Shown here: positions 23,083 to 29,445 of the stretch, in pieces
Position numbering within the stretch: the stretch's first letter is position 1
How the letters are laid out: each line of letters starts with the position of its first letter
Assembly (NCBI RefSeq): GCF_947255005.1
Contig: NZ_CAMYFI010000029.1
Span: 1 to 29,445 of the forward strand
Source: an uncultured Tessaracoccus sp.
GTDB lineage: Bacteria > Actinomycetota > Actinomycetes > Propionibacteriales > Propionibacteriaceae
Length of the DNA stretch: 29,445 nucleotides
Direction: 5' to 3'
Made by a program: the position numbers and the translations under genes
The notes under the pieces: generated by a model
What the model saw: only the letters and a program-made list of their open reading frames with translations
Told to the model about the DNA's origin: nothing
Database searches by the model: none

Positions 23083-26000
23083 ATGCATGACGATCGCAAG
23101 CTTGTAGAAGAGCGTATCGAGCACCTGCGAGAGCGCCTCGTCGGGAAAGAGTACGTGACGCTCACTCGGCTCAACGTCGAGGCTTGGAAAGCGCCAGGCG
23201 AGCCCGTGCCCTTCGCAGAAGCGGTCAGCCAGCAGTACGAGCCGTTCCCCGTCGGCACCTGGTGGGGGCCGGCGTGGAGCACCTGGTGGCTGCGACTCGC
23301 AGGCACACTCCCCGAGGATGCCCCCCGCGGGCGTGTCGAACTCCGTGTTGATCTTGGGTTTTCTGGCGACTGGGCGGGTAACCAGTCGGAAGGTCTCGTC
23401 TACACCTGCGACGGGGTGCCGCTGAAGGGTCTCAATCCCATGAACCGCACCGTGCCGCTCACGTTCGGGTCGATCGCCGAACGACTTGAGCACGAAGGCT
23501 CGCCGCTGGTGACGGCCGACGGCTCGGTACAGCTGATGGTGGAAGCCGCTGCCAACCCCAACCACGGGGAAGACATGGCCAAGTACGGCGACAAAGCCAC
23601 CATGCCCGTCGAACCCATGTGGCAGTTCAAGGCCGCGGAACTCGTGGTGCGCAACGACGACGTCTGGCACCTCCAACTCGACCTCGAGGTGCTCGATGGC
23701 CTCATGCGCGAACTCCCCGTCGACTCCACCTGGCGCGCGACGCTTCTTCGTGGGCTCGAGCGCGCCGCCGACGTCATCGACCAGGACAGCATCGAGGAAC
23801 AAGCCGCCTCCGCGCGCGCCGTGCTTGCGCCCTTGCTGAACAGCGGCCCCCACGGTTCCGCGCAGCGCATGACCGCCGTCGGACACGCGCACATCGACTC
23901 CGCCTGGTTGTGGCCCATCCGGGAAACCCGTCGGAAGGTAGTGCGCTCGCTGTCGAACGTCGTCGCGCTCGCCGACGAGTATCCCGACTTCCACTTCGCC
24001 TGCACCGCTCCCCAGCACCTCCAGTGGCTGAAGGAAGACGCGCCGATGGTGTTCGAACGCATGCGCGAGGCCATCCAGCGCGGTCAGTGGCACATGGTGG
24101 GTGGCACCTGGGTAGAGCCGGACGCCAACCTCCCAGGCGGCGAGGCGATGGTTCGCCAGCTCACCAGTGGCCTTCGTTGGCTTCGCGAAGAACTAGACGT
24201 CACCACCGACTGCCTCTGGCTCCCCGACTCGTTCGGTTACTCTGGCGCGCTGCCCCAGATCGCGAAGCTTGCCGGTATGCGGTGGTTCTTTACCCAGAAA
24301 ATGAACTGGAACCAGACGAACACGCTGCCTCACCACACATTCTGGTGGGAAGGCATCGACGGCACGCGCATCTGGACGCACTTCCCGCCCGTCGATTGCT
24401 ACGACTCCATCCTCTCCCCAGACCAGGTGAAATTCGCCGAGCGCAACTTCAAAGAAAAGGGTGTCGCCAAGGAATCGTTGTTGCCATTCGGTTATGGCGA
24501 CGGTGGTGGCGGCCCCGTGCGTGAGATGGTGGAACGTGCCCGTCGGCAGAGCAACCTTGAGGCATCGCCGGTAGTCACGATGGGTAGTCCGCAAGAGTTC
24601 TACCACGCGGCTCGCGCCGAGCGCGATGAGCTCCCCGTCTGGGCCGGCGAACTGTACTTCGAGTTCCACCGTGGCGTCCAAACCTCCCAGCTGGCGTTGA
24701 AGCAGGGCAACCGCCTGGTCGAGGCCGGCCTCGCGACGCTGGAATGGCTTGGCACGCTGGCGATGCTGCGCGGGCATGCGTACGACGCCGAGGGCGTCGA
24801 ACAGCTTTGGCGACGCATGATGCTGCTGCAGTTTCACGACATCCTCCCGGGCAGCGCCATCGCGTGGGTGAACGAAGAAGCACGTGAGGAGTACACGTCG
24901 CTGCTGCAAGAGATTGAGGAACGCATCGACGCGCTGCGTCACGCCGTGTTCCCGGGGGAGCAGCGCGCCATTGCGAACCCCGCGCCGTTCGCGAGACGCG
25001 AGGTCGTCGAGATCGAGGGGCGACGGGTGCTCGTCGACGTGGGCCCCCTCAGCGTCGTACCGCTTGCCGATGCCGAAGCAGCCCCGACGCACCTTGTCCA
25101 GACCCAGTGCCAAGACGAGAGCATCGTGCTCGACAACGGGTTGATGCGCGTCATCGTCGGGCAGGACGGAACGGTGACGAGCCTCGTCGACGTGCTGGCG
25201 GAGCGTGAACTGATTCTTCCCAGCCAGCGGGCCAACCTCCTGTGCTTACACCCAGACCACCCCAGCTGCTTCGACGCGTGGGAACTCCAGGCGCAATACC
25301 GCCACCATGTGTGGGAGCTCGACGACATCGAACAGGTTGCACTGGTGGAGGACACCCCGCTTCGTGCCCAGGTGGATGTGGTCCGGTCCTTCGGCGACTC
25401 TCGGATGACGCAGTCGCTGTGGCTGGACGCGGACAGCAAGACGGTGCGGTTCGCCGTCGATATTGACTGGCACGAACGCTCCCGCGTACTGAAGGTGGCG
25501 TTCCCCCTCGCGATCAAGGCAACCCATGAGTCGTCCGAAATCCAGTTCGGCCATGTGCGACGGGCGCTGTCGTCGAACACCAGCTGGGACGAGGCGCGTT
25601 TCGAGGTGCCCGGGCATCGTTGGACGCTGCTCGACGAGCCAGGCTACGCCGTAGCGCTGTCGTACGACTCCTCCTACGGCCACGACGTGGAGCCCGCCGG
25701 GGCCGATGAACACGCGCCCACCGCGGGCGTGGTGGCCAGCTACACCTTGCTGCGGGCACCCCTGTCGCCGGACAAGGAATCGGACCAAGGGCAACACCGC
25801 ATTCAGTACCAGCTCACCGTCGACGCTGACGTACGGACGGCGAGCGAAGCAGGCATCGCGCTGAACCAACCACTTCGTGTGCTGGAAGGCGCGAGCACGA
25901 GCGAGGCGGCGGTGGCGTCGTTAGAGATGCTCCGCGGGCATGCGGTGATCGATGCGGTGAAGCCGGCGTTCGACGAGTCCGGTGACGTGGTCATCCGGTT

Positions 26001-26196
26001 GCACGAGGCCACGGGTGGACGGTCGCGGGTTCGGCTGCATCTCGGGTTTGACGCCGATGTCGCTCAGGAGGTGGACCTCTTGGAGCAACCGGTAGCCGAG
26101 CCCACCCAGCCGCGCTTGGGAGACCTGCGTCAGGGCGCGGTGGACCTTACCCTTCGTCCCTTCCAGATCCTCACCCTGAAAGTATGTGCCAAATGA
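23083..26196 (+). CDS. GH38 alpha-mannosidase
   Basis: A 1037-aa family 38 retaining zinc alpha-mannosidase without a signal peptide, thus cytoplasmic. An N-terminal domain (about 1-255) precedes the catalytic domain, which begins with GHAHIDSAWLWPIRET, where His270 and Asp272 are zinc ligands. WLPDSFGYSGALPQI carries the nucleophile Asp382. FHDILPGSAI (about residue 585) holds another zinc ligand. Beta-rich C-terminal domains follow (LDNGLMRVIVGQDG and GHRWTLLDEPGYAVAL). The size matches bacterial and class 2C cytosolic GH38 enzymes. ATG 23083 is one base after the GH4 stop, with GGAG at 23069-23072. Substrates would be mannosides brought in by the importer. The stop overlaps the next gene (ATGA). 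Confidence 0.94.
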   Translation: MHDDRKLVEERIEHLRERLVGKEYVTLTRLNVEAWKAPGEPVPFAEAVSQQYEPFPVGTWWGPAWSTWWLRLAGTLPEDAPRGRVELRVDLGFSGDWAGNQSEGLVYTCDGVPLKGLNPMNRTVPLTFGSIAERLEHEGSPLVTADGSVQLMVEAAANPNHGEDMAKYGDKATMPVEPMWQFKAAELVVRNDDVWHLQLDLEVLDGLMRELPVDSTWRATLLRGLERAADVIDQDSIEEQAASARAVLAPLLNSGPHGSAQRMTAVGHAHIDSAWLWPIRETRRKVVRSLSNVVALADEYPDFHFACTAPQHLQWLKEDAPMVFERMREAIQRGQWHMVGGTWVEPDANLPGGEAMVRQLTSGLRWLREELDVTTDCLWLPDSFGYSGALPQIAKLAGMRWFFTQKMNWNQTNTLPHHTFWWEGIDGTRIWTHFPPVDCYDSILSPDQVKFAERNFKEKGVAKESLLPFGYGDGGGGPVREMVERARRQSNLEASPVVTMGSPQEFYHAARAERDELPVWAGELYFEFHRGVQTSQLALKQGNRLVEAGLATLEWLGTLAMLRGHAYDAEGVEQLWRRMMLLQFHDILPGSAIAWVNEEAREEYTSLLQEIEERIDALRHAVFPGEQRAIANPAPFARREVVEIEGRRVLVDVGPLSVVPLADAEAAPTHLVQTQCQDESIVLDNGLMRVIVGQDGTVTSLVDVLAERELILPSQRANLLCLHPDHPSCFDAWELQAQYRHHVWELDDIEQVALVEDTPLRAQVDVVRSFGDSRMTQSLWLDADSKTVRFAVDIDWHERSRVLKVAFPLAIKATHESSEIQFGHVRRALSSNTSWDEARFEVPGHRWTLLDEPGYAVALSYDSSYGHDVEPAGADEHAPTAGVVASYTLLRAPLSPDKESDQGQHRIQYQLTVDADVRTASEAGIALNQPLRVLEGASTSEAAVASLEMLRGHAVIDAVKPAFDESGDVVIRLHEATGGRSRVRLHLGFDADVAQEVDLLEQPVAEPTQPRLGDLRQGAVDLTLRPFQILTLKVCAK

Positions 26197-27203
26197 AGCT
26201 TCTGTTGATCTGCCTCGACGGTGTGCGCGCCGACTTCGCATTGCCAGAGGAAGTGGCGAGCAACCCTGATTTCGCGCAACCCTCTCACCCGGCCGACCCT
26301 AGGTTCAGCGTCGGTGCTCCAGACCACACCGTGCATGACTTCCCGCCCGGAGTGGCCCCGACGCTCGCTCGCCTCGCCCGAGGAGATGACGCGTCCGACG
26401 GTGTATGCCTACCCATGTGGATGACGCCTCCCACCGACTCGGGGCCAGGGTGGTCGTCCATCCTCACCGGCTCCACCCACGAGGAATGCAACGTGTGGTG
26501 GAACGAGTTCGTGGGCCACGACATGGCCAGGCGCCCAGACTTTCTGTCTCGCGTGTTCTTCGCGAACCCCCGCGCCCGCACGCTCGCAGCAGCCACCTGG
26601 ACTGCTTTCACCGTGGGTGTCGGCCCTGGGCCGATCCTGCAACAGCGCGTCGACCAGCAACGCACGGGGCAGCACGCGGTGTTCCAACCCGATCTCACCA
26701 GCGGCATCGAAGCTGCAGACGACGCCGTGTGCACGTGGGCTTGCCACAGGTTGCTCCACGAAGGGCCAGAGGCCTCGGTGGTGTACTTCGAGAGCGTGGA
26801 CGCAGCCGGCCATGCCGCAGGCTCCGACAACAAGGAATACCGCGAGGCTCTCCAACGCGTCGATGAACGCGTGCGCTACCTGGTCAAAGCGGTGGCAGAG
26901 CGGCACGAACAGCTGGGCGAAGATTGGGTCGTGGCCGTCACCACCGACCACGGGCACAAGCCCGAGGGCGGGCACGGCGAGGACGAGGTCGAGGTGCGCA
27001 GAAGCTTCCTGATCCTGCACCGCATCGGGGGCCAACTGCCCGCCGAGGTACACGAGCGCGGCGCGCTGCGCAGTGAAGACGTCATGTGGCTGCTCCTGGA
27101 TCTCATGGGCGCGCGGCAAGGCGAGATGGAGGGAGAAGACGTCGGCGTGCTGAAGGACATCGAGCCTTTGGGTCCGACGCGGGACCTGCGCTTCGAATGG
27201 TGA
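26193..27203 (+). CDS. Alkaline phosphatase superfamily hydrolase
   Basis: A 336-aa member of the alkaline phosphatase/nucleotide pyrophosphatase superfamily. Metal ligands can be placed: Asp9 in CLDGVRAD, Asp203 and His207 in VDAAGH, Asp252 and His253 in TTDHGHK, and His261 in GGHGE. The nucleophile region is TDSGPGWSSILTG (about 81-93), where Ser or Thr would attack, different from the PTxT motif of typical phosphodiesterases. No signal peptide is seen, so it is cytoplasmic. ATG 26193 overlaps the mannosidase stop (ATGA); ATG 26184 is possible but adds only three residues. Its place in a glycan operon suggests release of phosphate from a sugar or glycan phosphodiester. The specific substrate is unknown. 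Confidence 0.85.
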   Translation: MKLLLICLDGVRADFALPEEVASNPDFAQPSHPADPRFSVGAPDHTVHDFPPGVAPTLARLARGDDASDGVCLPMWMTPPTDSGPGWSSILTGSTHEECNVWWNEFVGHDMARRPDFLSRVFFANPRARTLAAATWTAFTVGVGPGPILQQRVDQQRTGQHAVFQPDLTSGIEAADDAVCTWACHRLLHEGPEASVVYFESVDAAGHAAGSDNKEYREALQRVDERVRYLVKAVAERHEQLGEDWVVAVTTDHGHKPEGGHGEDEVEVRRSFLILHRIGGQLPAEVHERGALRSEDVMWLLLDLMGARQGEMEGEDVGVLKDIEPLGPTRDLRFEW

Positions 27204-27244
27204 CACATCTGACGGTTGCATCCGCTGGATGGGTAGAGCGTCGA

Positions 27245-27325
27245 GCTAACCCAATATCCACATGCGCTTGCCAAAACGCCCCAAAATCGTCGGTTCAGCG
27301 AAACGCGTGTGGATATTGGGTTAGC
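27245..27325. repeat. 81-bp inverted-repeat element, copy 2
   Basis: Arms at 27245-27269 and 27301-27325 pair with two mismatches, at least one of which becomes a G-U pair in RNA. They carry the same CTAACCCAATATCCACA...GTGTGGATATTGGGTTAG sequence as copy 1 at 4269-4347, while the 31-nt loop differs. It sits between the convergent ends of the phosphatase-like gene and pfkB, a good place for a two-way terminator. Confidence 0.85.
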
Positions 27326-27352
27326 AACGGCGTGGTCCCGGCTGGCTGGCGG

Positions 27353-28291
27353 CTACTGGGCCAACAGTTCCGCGACGCGGCGAGCGCGAGGGTCGTCGTG
27401 GGCGCGGGCCGCTTGGAGCACCTCGGCGAGGCACGGAGGATCGGCGGCTCCGCTCTCGCCCGCCAGGATGGTGCTGGCGACGAACGCCGCGACGAGGAGT
27501 TGCTCTTCGAGCACATCGGTGAGGCCCGAGGCGACGGCAAACGCGGCGAGCGTTGCGTCGCCGGCACCGGTGGTGTTGCGCGGGCGCACGGGGAAGGCGG
27601 CCACGCTGGCTTCCTGTCGGGTGGCGGCATCGACCGCAACCATTCCGTCGGCGCCCCGCGTGACGACGACGGTGGGCACGCGGCTCGTCAGCGTCCGCGC
27701 CGCGTCAATGGGGTCGCTCAGTTGCGTGAACGCTTGCGCTTCCAGGTCGTTCAGCATCCACACGTCAGCACCTGCGATGCCCGCGAGTTGTTGGTCGCCC
27801 CACGAGCCCGTCTCATCGAAGCCTCTCGAGGCAAACACACGGGCGCCTCGTCGGCGCGCGTCAACGAGCCAGGGGAGTGTCGAATCACGCAAATCAATGA
27901 CGATGGCATCTGCATCAACATCGGTCAGGGAGTGCCCCACCGGTTTCGCAGGGGGACGCTCAACCGTCACCATCGCGCGGTCAGCACTGGTTGCGAGGGC
28001 CACCGTAGTGGGGAGTTGCCAGTTGGCGTAATGCTCGCAGTAGGTGGTATCGATGCCTTCGCGGTGCAGGCTGCGCAGCAGCCGCTCGCTAGTTTCGTCG
28101 TCACCGACGGGAGAGCACAGCCAGGTGCTCGCACCGAGGCGAGCTGCGACGCGCGCCATGGTGGCCACTCCGCCCCAGCCCTCGTGCAACCTGGTGGCTT
28201 GCAGCTCGTGGCCGGGAACGGGCATTCCTGGAACGCCGGTCATGATGATGTCGCGGTACGTGATACCGACTGTCAGCATGTGTGTGGACAC
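27353..28291 (-). CDS. PfkB-family carbohydrate kinase
   Basis: A 312-aa ribokinase/PfkB-family kinase, which phosphorylates a sugar or nucleoside with ATP. The N-terminal sugar-binding part has LTVGITYRDI and the glycine-rich GWGGVATMARVAARLGA (about 38-54). The C-terminal signature is PRNTTGAGDATLAAFA with catalytic base Asp245 and the anion hole GAGD. GTG 28291 is chosen because AGGAG (28296-28300 on the minus strand) sits 4 nt upstream; ATG 28279 would be too far, and the 65-residue upstream extension is non-coding in character. It is divergent from the HAD gene. In this locus it may phosphorylate monosaccharides released by the glycosidases. Confidence 0.9.
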   Translation of the reverse strand: MSTHMLTVGITYRDIIMTGVPGMPVPGHELQATRLHEGWGGVATMARVAARLGASTWLCSPVGDDETSERLLRSLHREGIDTTYCEHYANWQLPTTVALATSADRAMVTVERPPAKPVGHSLTDVDADAIVIDLRDSTLPWLVDARRRGARVFASRGFDETGSWGDQQLAGIAGADVWMLNDLEAQAFTQLSDPIDAARTLTSRVPTVVVTRGADGMVAVDAATRQEASVAAFPVRPRNTTGAGDATLAAFAVASGLTDVLEEQLLVAAFVASTILAGESGAADPPCLAEVLQAARAHDDPRARRVAELLAQ

Positions 28292-28430
28292 GGCGCTCCT
28301 TCTCACGGACGAACAAGCAAGAGTCTTGCACAGACGTATCCGAATGAGCAGCCAAGTAGGGTGGTCGTGTGCTGTCTGGGCCGCATATCCAACGAAGTAG
28401 CCGGCACGCCGGCAGGGAGGTGTTGATCGA
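28292..28430. promoter_or_regulatory. Divergent control region of pfkB and HAD-GH20 operon
   Basis: This 139-bp gene-free gap contains TTGATCGA at 28423-28430, directly before the HAD ATG and identical to the sites near the DeoR gene. AGGGAGG (28414-28420) is the HAD ribosome binding site, with 10 nt spacing. The shared octamer suggests that the DeoR protein may also regulate these genes; promoters are not evident. Confidence 0.4.
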
Positions 28431-29108
28431 ATGAATCGTGCTCTTCCACAGCACGTCGGAGCGGTGTTGTTCGACATGGACGACACACTCGTGGACTCCG
28501 AACGGGCATGGTTCGGTGCGACCCGTCAACTCTGGGAAGAGTACGGGGTACAGACAAGCTTCGACGATGACGTTTCTGATGAACTTCGAGGCGGCGCCGT
28601 TGAGGACGTCGTCGCGTTGTTCAACCGTGTTCATCCCGGAGCACCGGCTGAAGAAGTGGAACGCCGCATGCTGCAGCTCCTACAGGATCACTTGTCAGAC
28701 GGTGTAGAGCCCACGCCGGGGGCGGAAGCCCTGCTCAAGCGCCTCGTCGGGAAGGTGCCAATGGCGGTGGCCTCGAACTCGCCGTCGGCGATCGTGCAGG
28801 CCACGATGCACTCGCTCGGTTGGCAGGATTATTTCGCCGGAATGCTGGGTACCGAAGACGTGGAGCACCCCAAGCCGGCACCGGATCTGTACCTTGCGGC
28901 AGCTGAGCGGTGTGGCGTAGCAGCAGAGCGCTGCGTGGTGATGGAAGACTCCCGCACCGGCGCTACGGCAGCAAGGGAGGCCGGCGCGTTCGTCGTCGCG
29001 GTTGGCCCATTCGCCGCAGATTTGGGGCATGCGCACGTGCCCTCACTCGACCATCCGATGCTGCAGTCTTGGCAGCCTCAACCAATCGCACAGGCGAAGG
29101 AGCTGTGA
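28431..29108 (+). CDS. HAD-superfamily sugar-phosphate hydrolase/mutase
   Basis: A 225-aa HAD subfamily IA protein, like beta-phosphoglucomutase and small sugar phosphatases. Motif I is FDMDDTLVDSE with nucleophile Asp15 and acid Asp17, motif II is ASNSP, motif III is the lysine in HPKPAPDLY, and motif IV is MEDSRTG. A helical cap lies at about residues 25-90. It would remove or shift a phosphate on a sugar made in this locus. ATG 28431 follows AGGGAGG at 10 nt. The stop overlaps the hexosaminidase start (TGATG at 29106-29110), so the two genes are coupled. Confidence 0.9.
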   Translation: MNRALPQHVGAVLFDMDDTLVDSERAWFGATRQLWEEYGVQTSFDDDVSDELRGGAVEDVVALFNRVHPGAPAEEVERRMLQLLQDHLSDGVEPTPGAEALLKRLVGKVPMAVASNSPSAIVQATMHSLGWQDYFAGMLGTEDVEHPKPAPDLYLAAAERCGVAAERCVVMEDSRTGATAAREAGAFVVAVGPFAADLGHAHVPSLDHPMLQSWQPQPIAQAKEL

Positions 29109-29445
29109 TGCCCACCATCATCCCCACACCCGCTCACGTCGACTGGGGACATGGTTCGTTCCTGCTGCCCAACCCCCTCCCAGTGCGTGGCGGAGGTGTT
29201 CCCGCTGAGGTTCTCGCCGAGCGTCTCTCGCGGTCAGCCGGGGTGCAGGTGCTTGCCGACGGAGTCGGCGTCGGCGTGGACTTCGTCGAAGACACTTCGC
29301 TCCCCGACGAGGGGTACCGCCTCAGCGTCGACGCAGACGGGGTGCGCGTCGGGTATTCCACGCAGGCCGGCGCGTCGTGGGCTGTGCAGACGCTGCTGCA
29401 GCTGTTGCCGCGCGAAGTGCACACCACCGGTCCCATGGACCGGGC
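29108..29445 (+). CDS. GH20 beta-N-acetylhexosaminidase, 5' part
   Basis: The first 112 codons of a gene that runs off the right edge. The visible part matches the N-terminal accessory domain (GH20b) of beta-N-acetylhexosaminidases: a region ending DEGYRLSVDADGVRVGYST, then AGASWAVQTLLQLLP, the helix just before the catalytic barrel. The catalytic Asp-Glu pair would lie beyond the window. There is no signal peptide, so it is cytoplasmic. Such enzymes release terminal GlcNAc or GalNAc. ATG 29108 overlaps the HAD stop. Together with GH38 it points to breakdown of mannose- and GlcNAc-containing oligosaccharides. Confidence 0.75.
   Translation, partial: MPTIIPTPAHVDWGHGSFLLPNPLPVRGGGVPAEVLAERLSRSAGVQVLADGVGVGVDFVEDTSLPDEGYRLSVDADGVRVGYSTQAGASWAVQTLLQLLPREVHTTGPMDR

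Noticed and set aside
22780..24093. 437-codon minus-strand open frame across GH4/GH38
   Set aside because: It crosses the boundary of two well-supported plus-strand genes and shows no family motif.

Overview
The window is high-GC DNA with tightly packed genes, many ATGA/GTGA/TGATG stop-start overlaps, GTG/TTG starts and several apparently leaderless genes. This points to an actinobacterium. The gene content (a single-chain multidomain acyl-CoA carboxylase, a DUF3516-type helicase, DUF3618, an excalibur lipoprotein) and the GTTGAGTAG...GTATCGAAAC palindromic repeats fit Propionibacteriaceae or a relative. The family is inferred and not proven by any single marker.

Layout. Positions 187-2804 hold a compact nucleotide-metabolism operon: rph, rdgB, thyA, dfrA (RNase PH, dITP/XTP pyrophosphatase, thymidylate synthase, dihydrofolate reductase). 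It is followed by dinB (DNA polymerase IV), a 2'-5' RNA ligase-family gene and tRNA-Leu(UAG). After a gene-poor, less GC-rich stretch comes an excalibur-domain lipoprotein (5488-6192). A very large gene (6714-12167) then encodes biotin carboxylase, BCCP, a long central region and both carboxyltransferase halves in one chain, laid out like eukaryotic acetyl-CoA carboxylase. A Ski2-like helicase (minus strand), a GNAT acetyltransferase, a YigZ/IMPACT protein coupled to a Bcp peroxiredoxin, and a DUF3618 membrane protein coupled to a GroES-like protein follow.

From 17436 to the right edge lies a carbohydrate-use locus. On the minus strand is an ABC importer operon (Tat-type lipoprotein binding protein plus two permeases, no ATPase). 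Diverging from it on the plus strand is a DeoR-family regulator, then a GH4 glycosidase, a GH38 alpha-mannosidase and an alkaline-phosphatase-superfamily enzyme, joined by overlaps or a 1-nt gap. A PfkB sugar kinase (minus) and a HAD phosphatase (plus) diverge next. The HAD gene overlaps a GH20 beta-N-acetylhexosaminidase that runs off the window. GH38 and GH20 together suggest mannose/GlcNAc-containing glycans such as N-glycan fragments, imported and trimmed in the cytoplasm; this is inference. Copies of TTGATCGA in both divergent intergenic regions are candidate operators for the DeoR protein.

Between genes there are two kinds of repeat: three clusters of interspersed palindromic repeats (2794-2897, 6288-6541, 12180-12356), and long inverted-repeat elements of about 50-80 bp. 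Two of the latter, 23 kb apart, share almost the same arms (4269-4347 and 27245-27325). Two others (12-60 and 17335-17411) have different arms.
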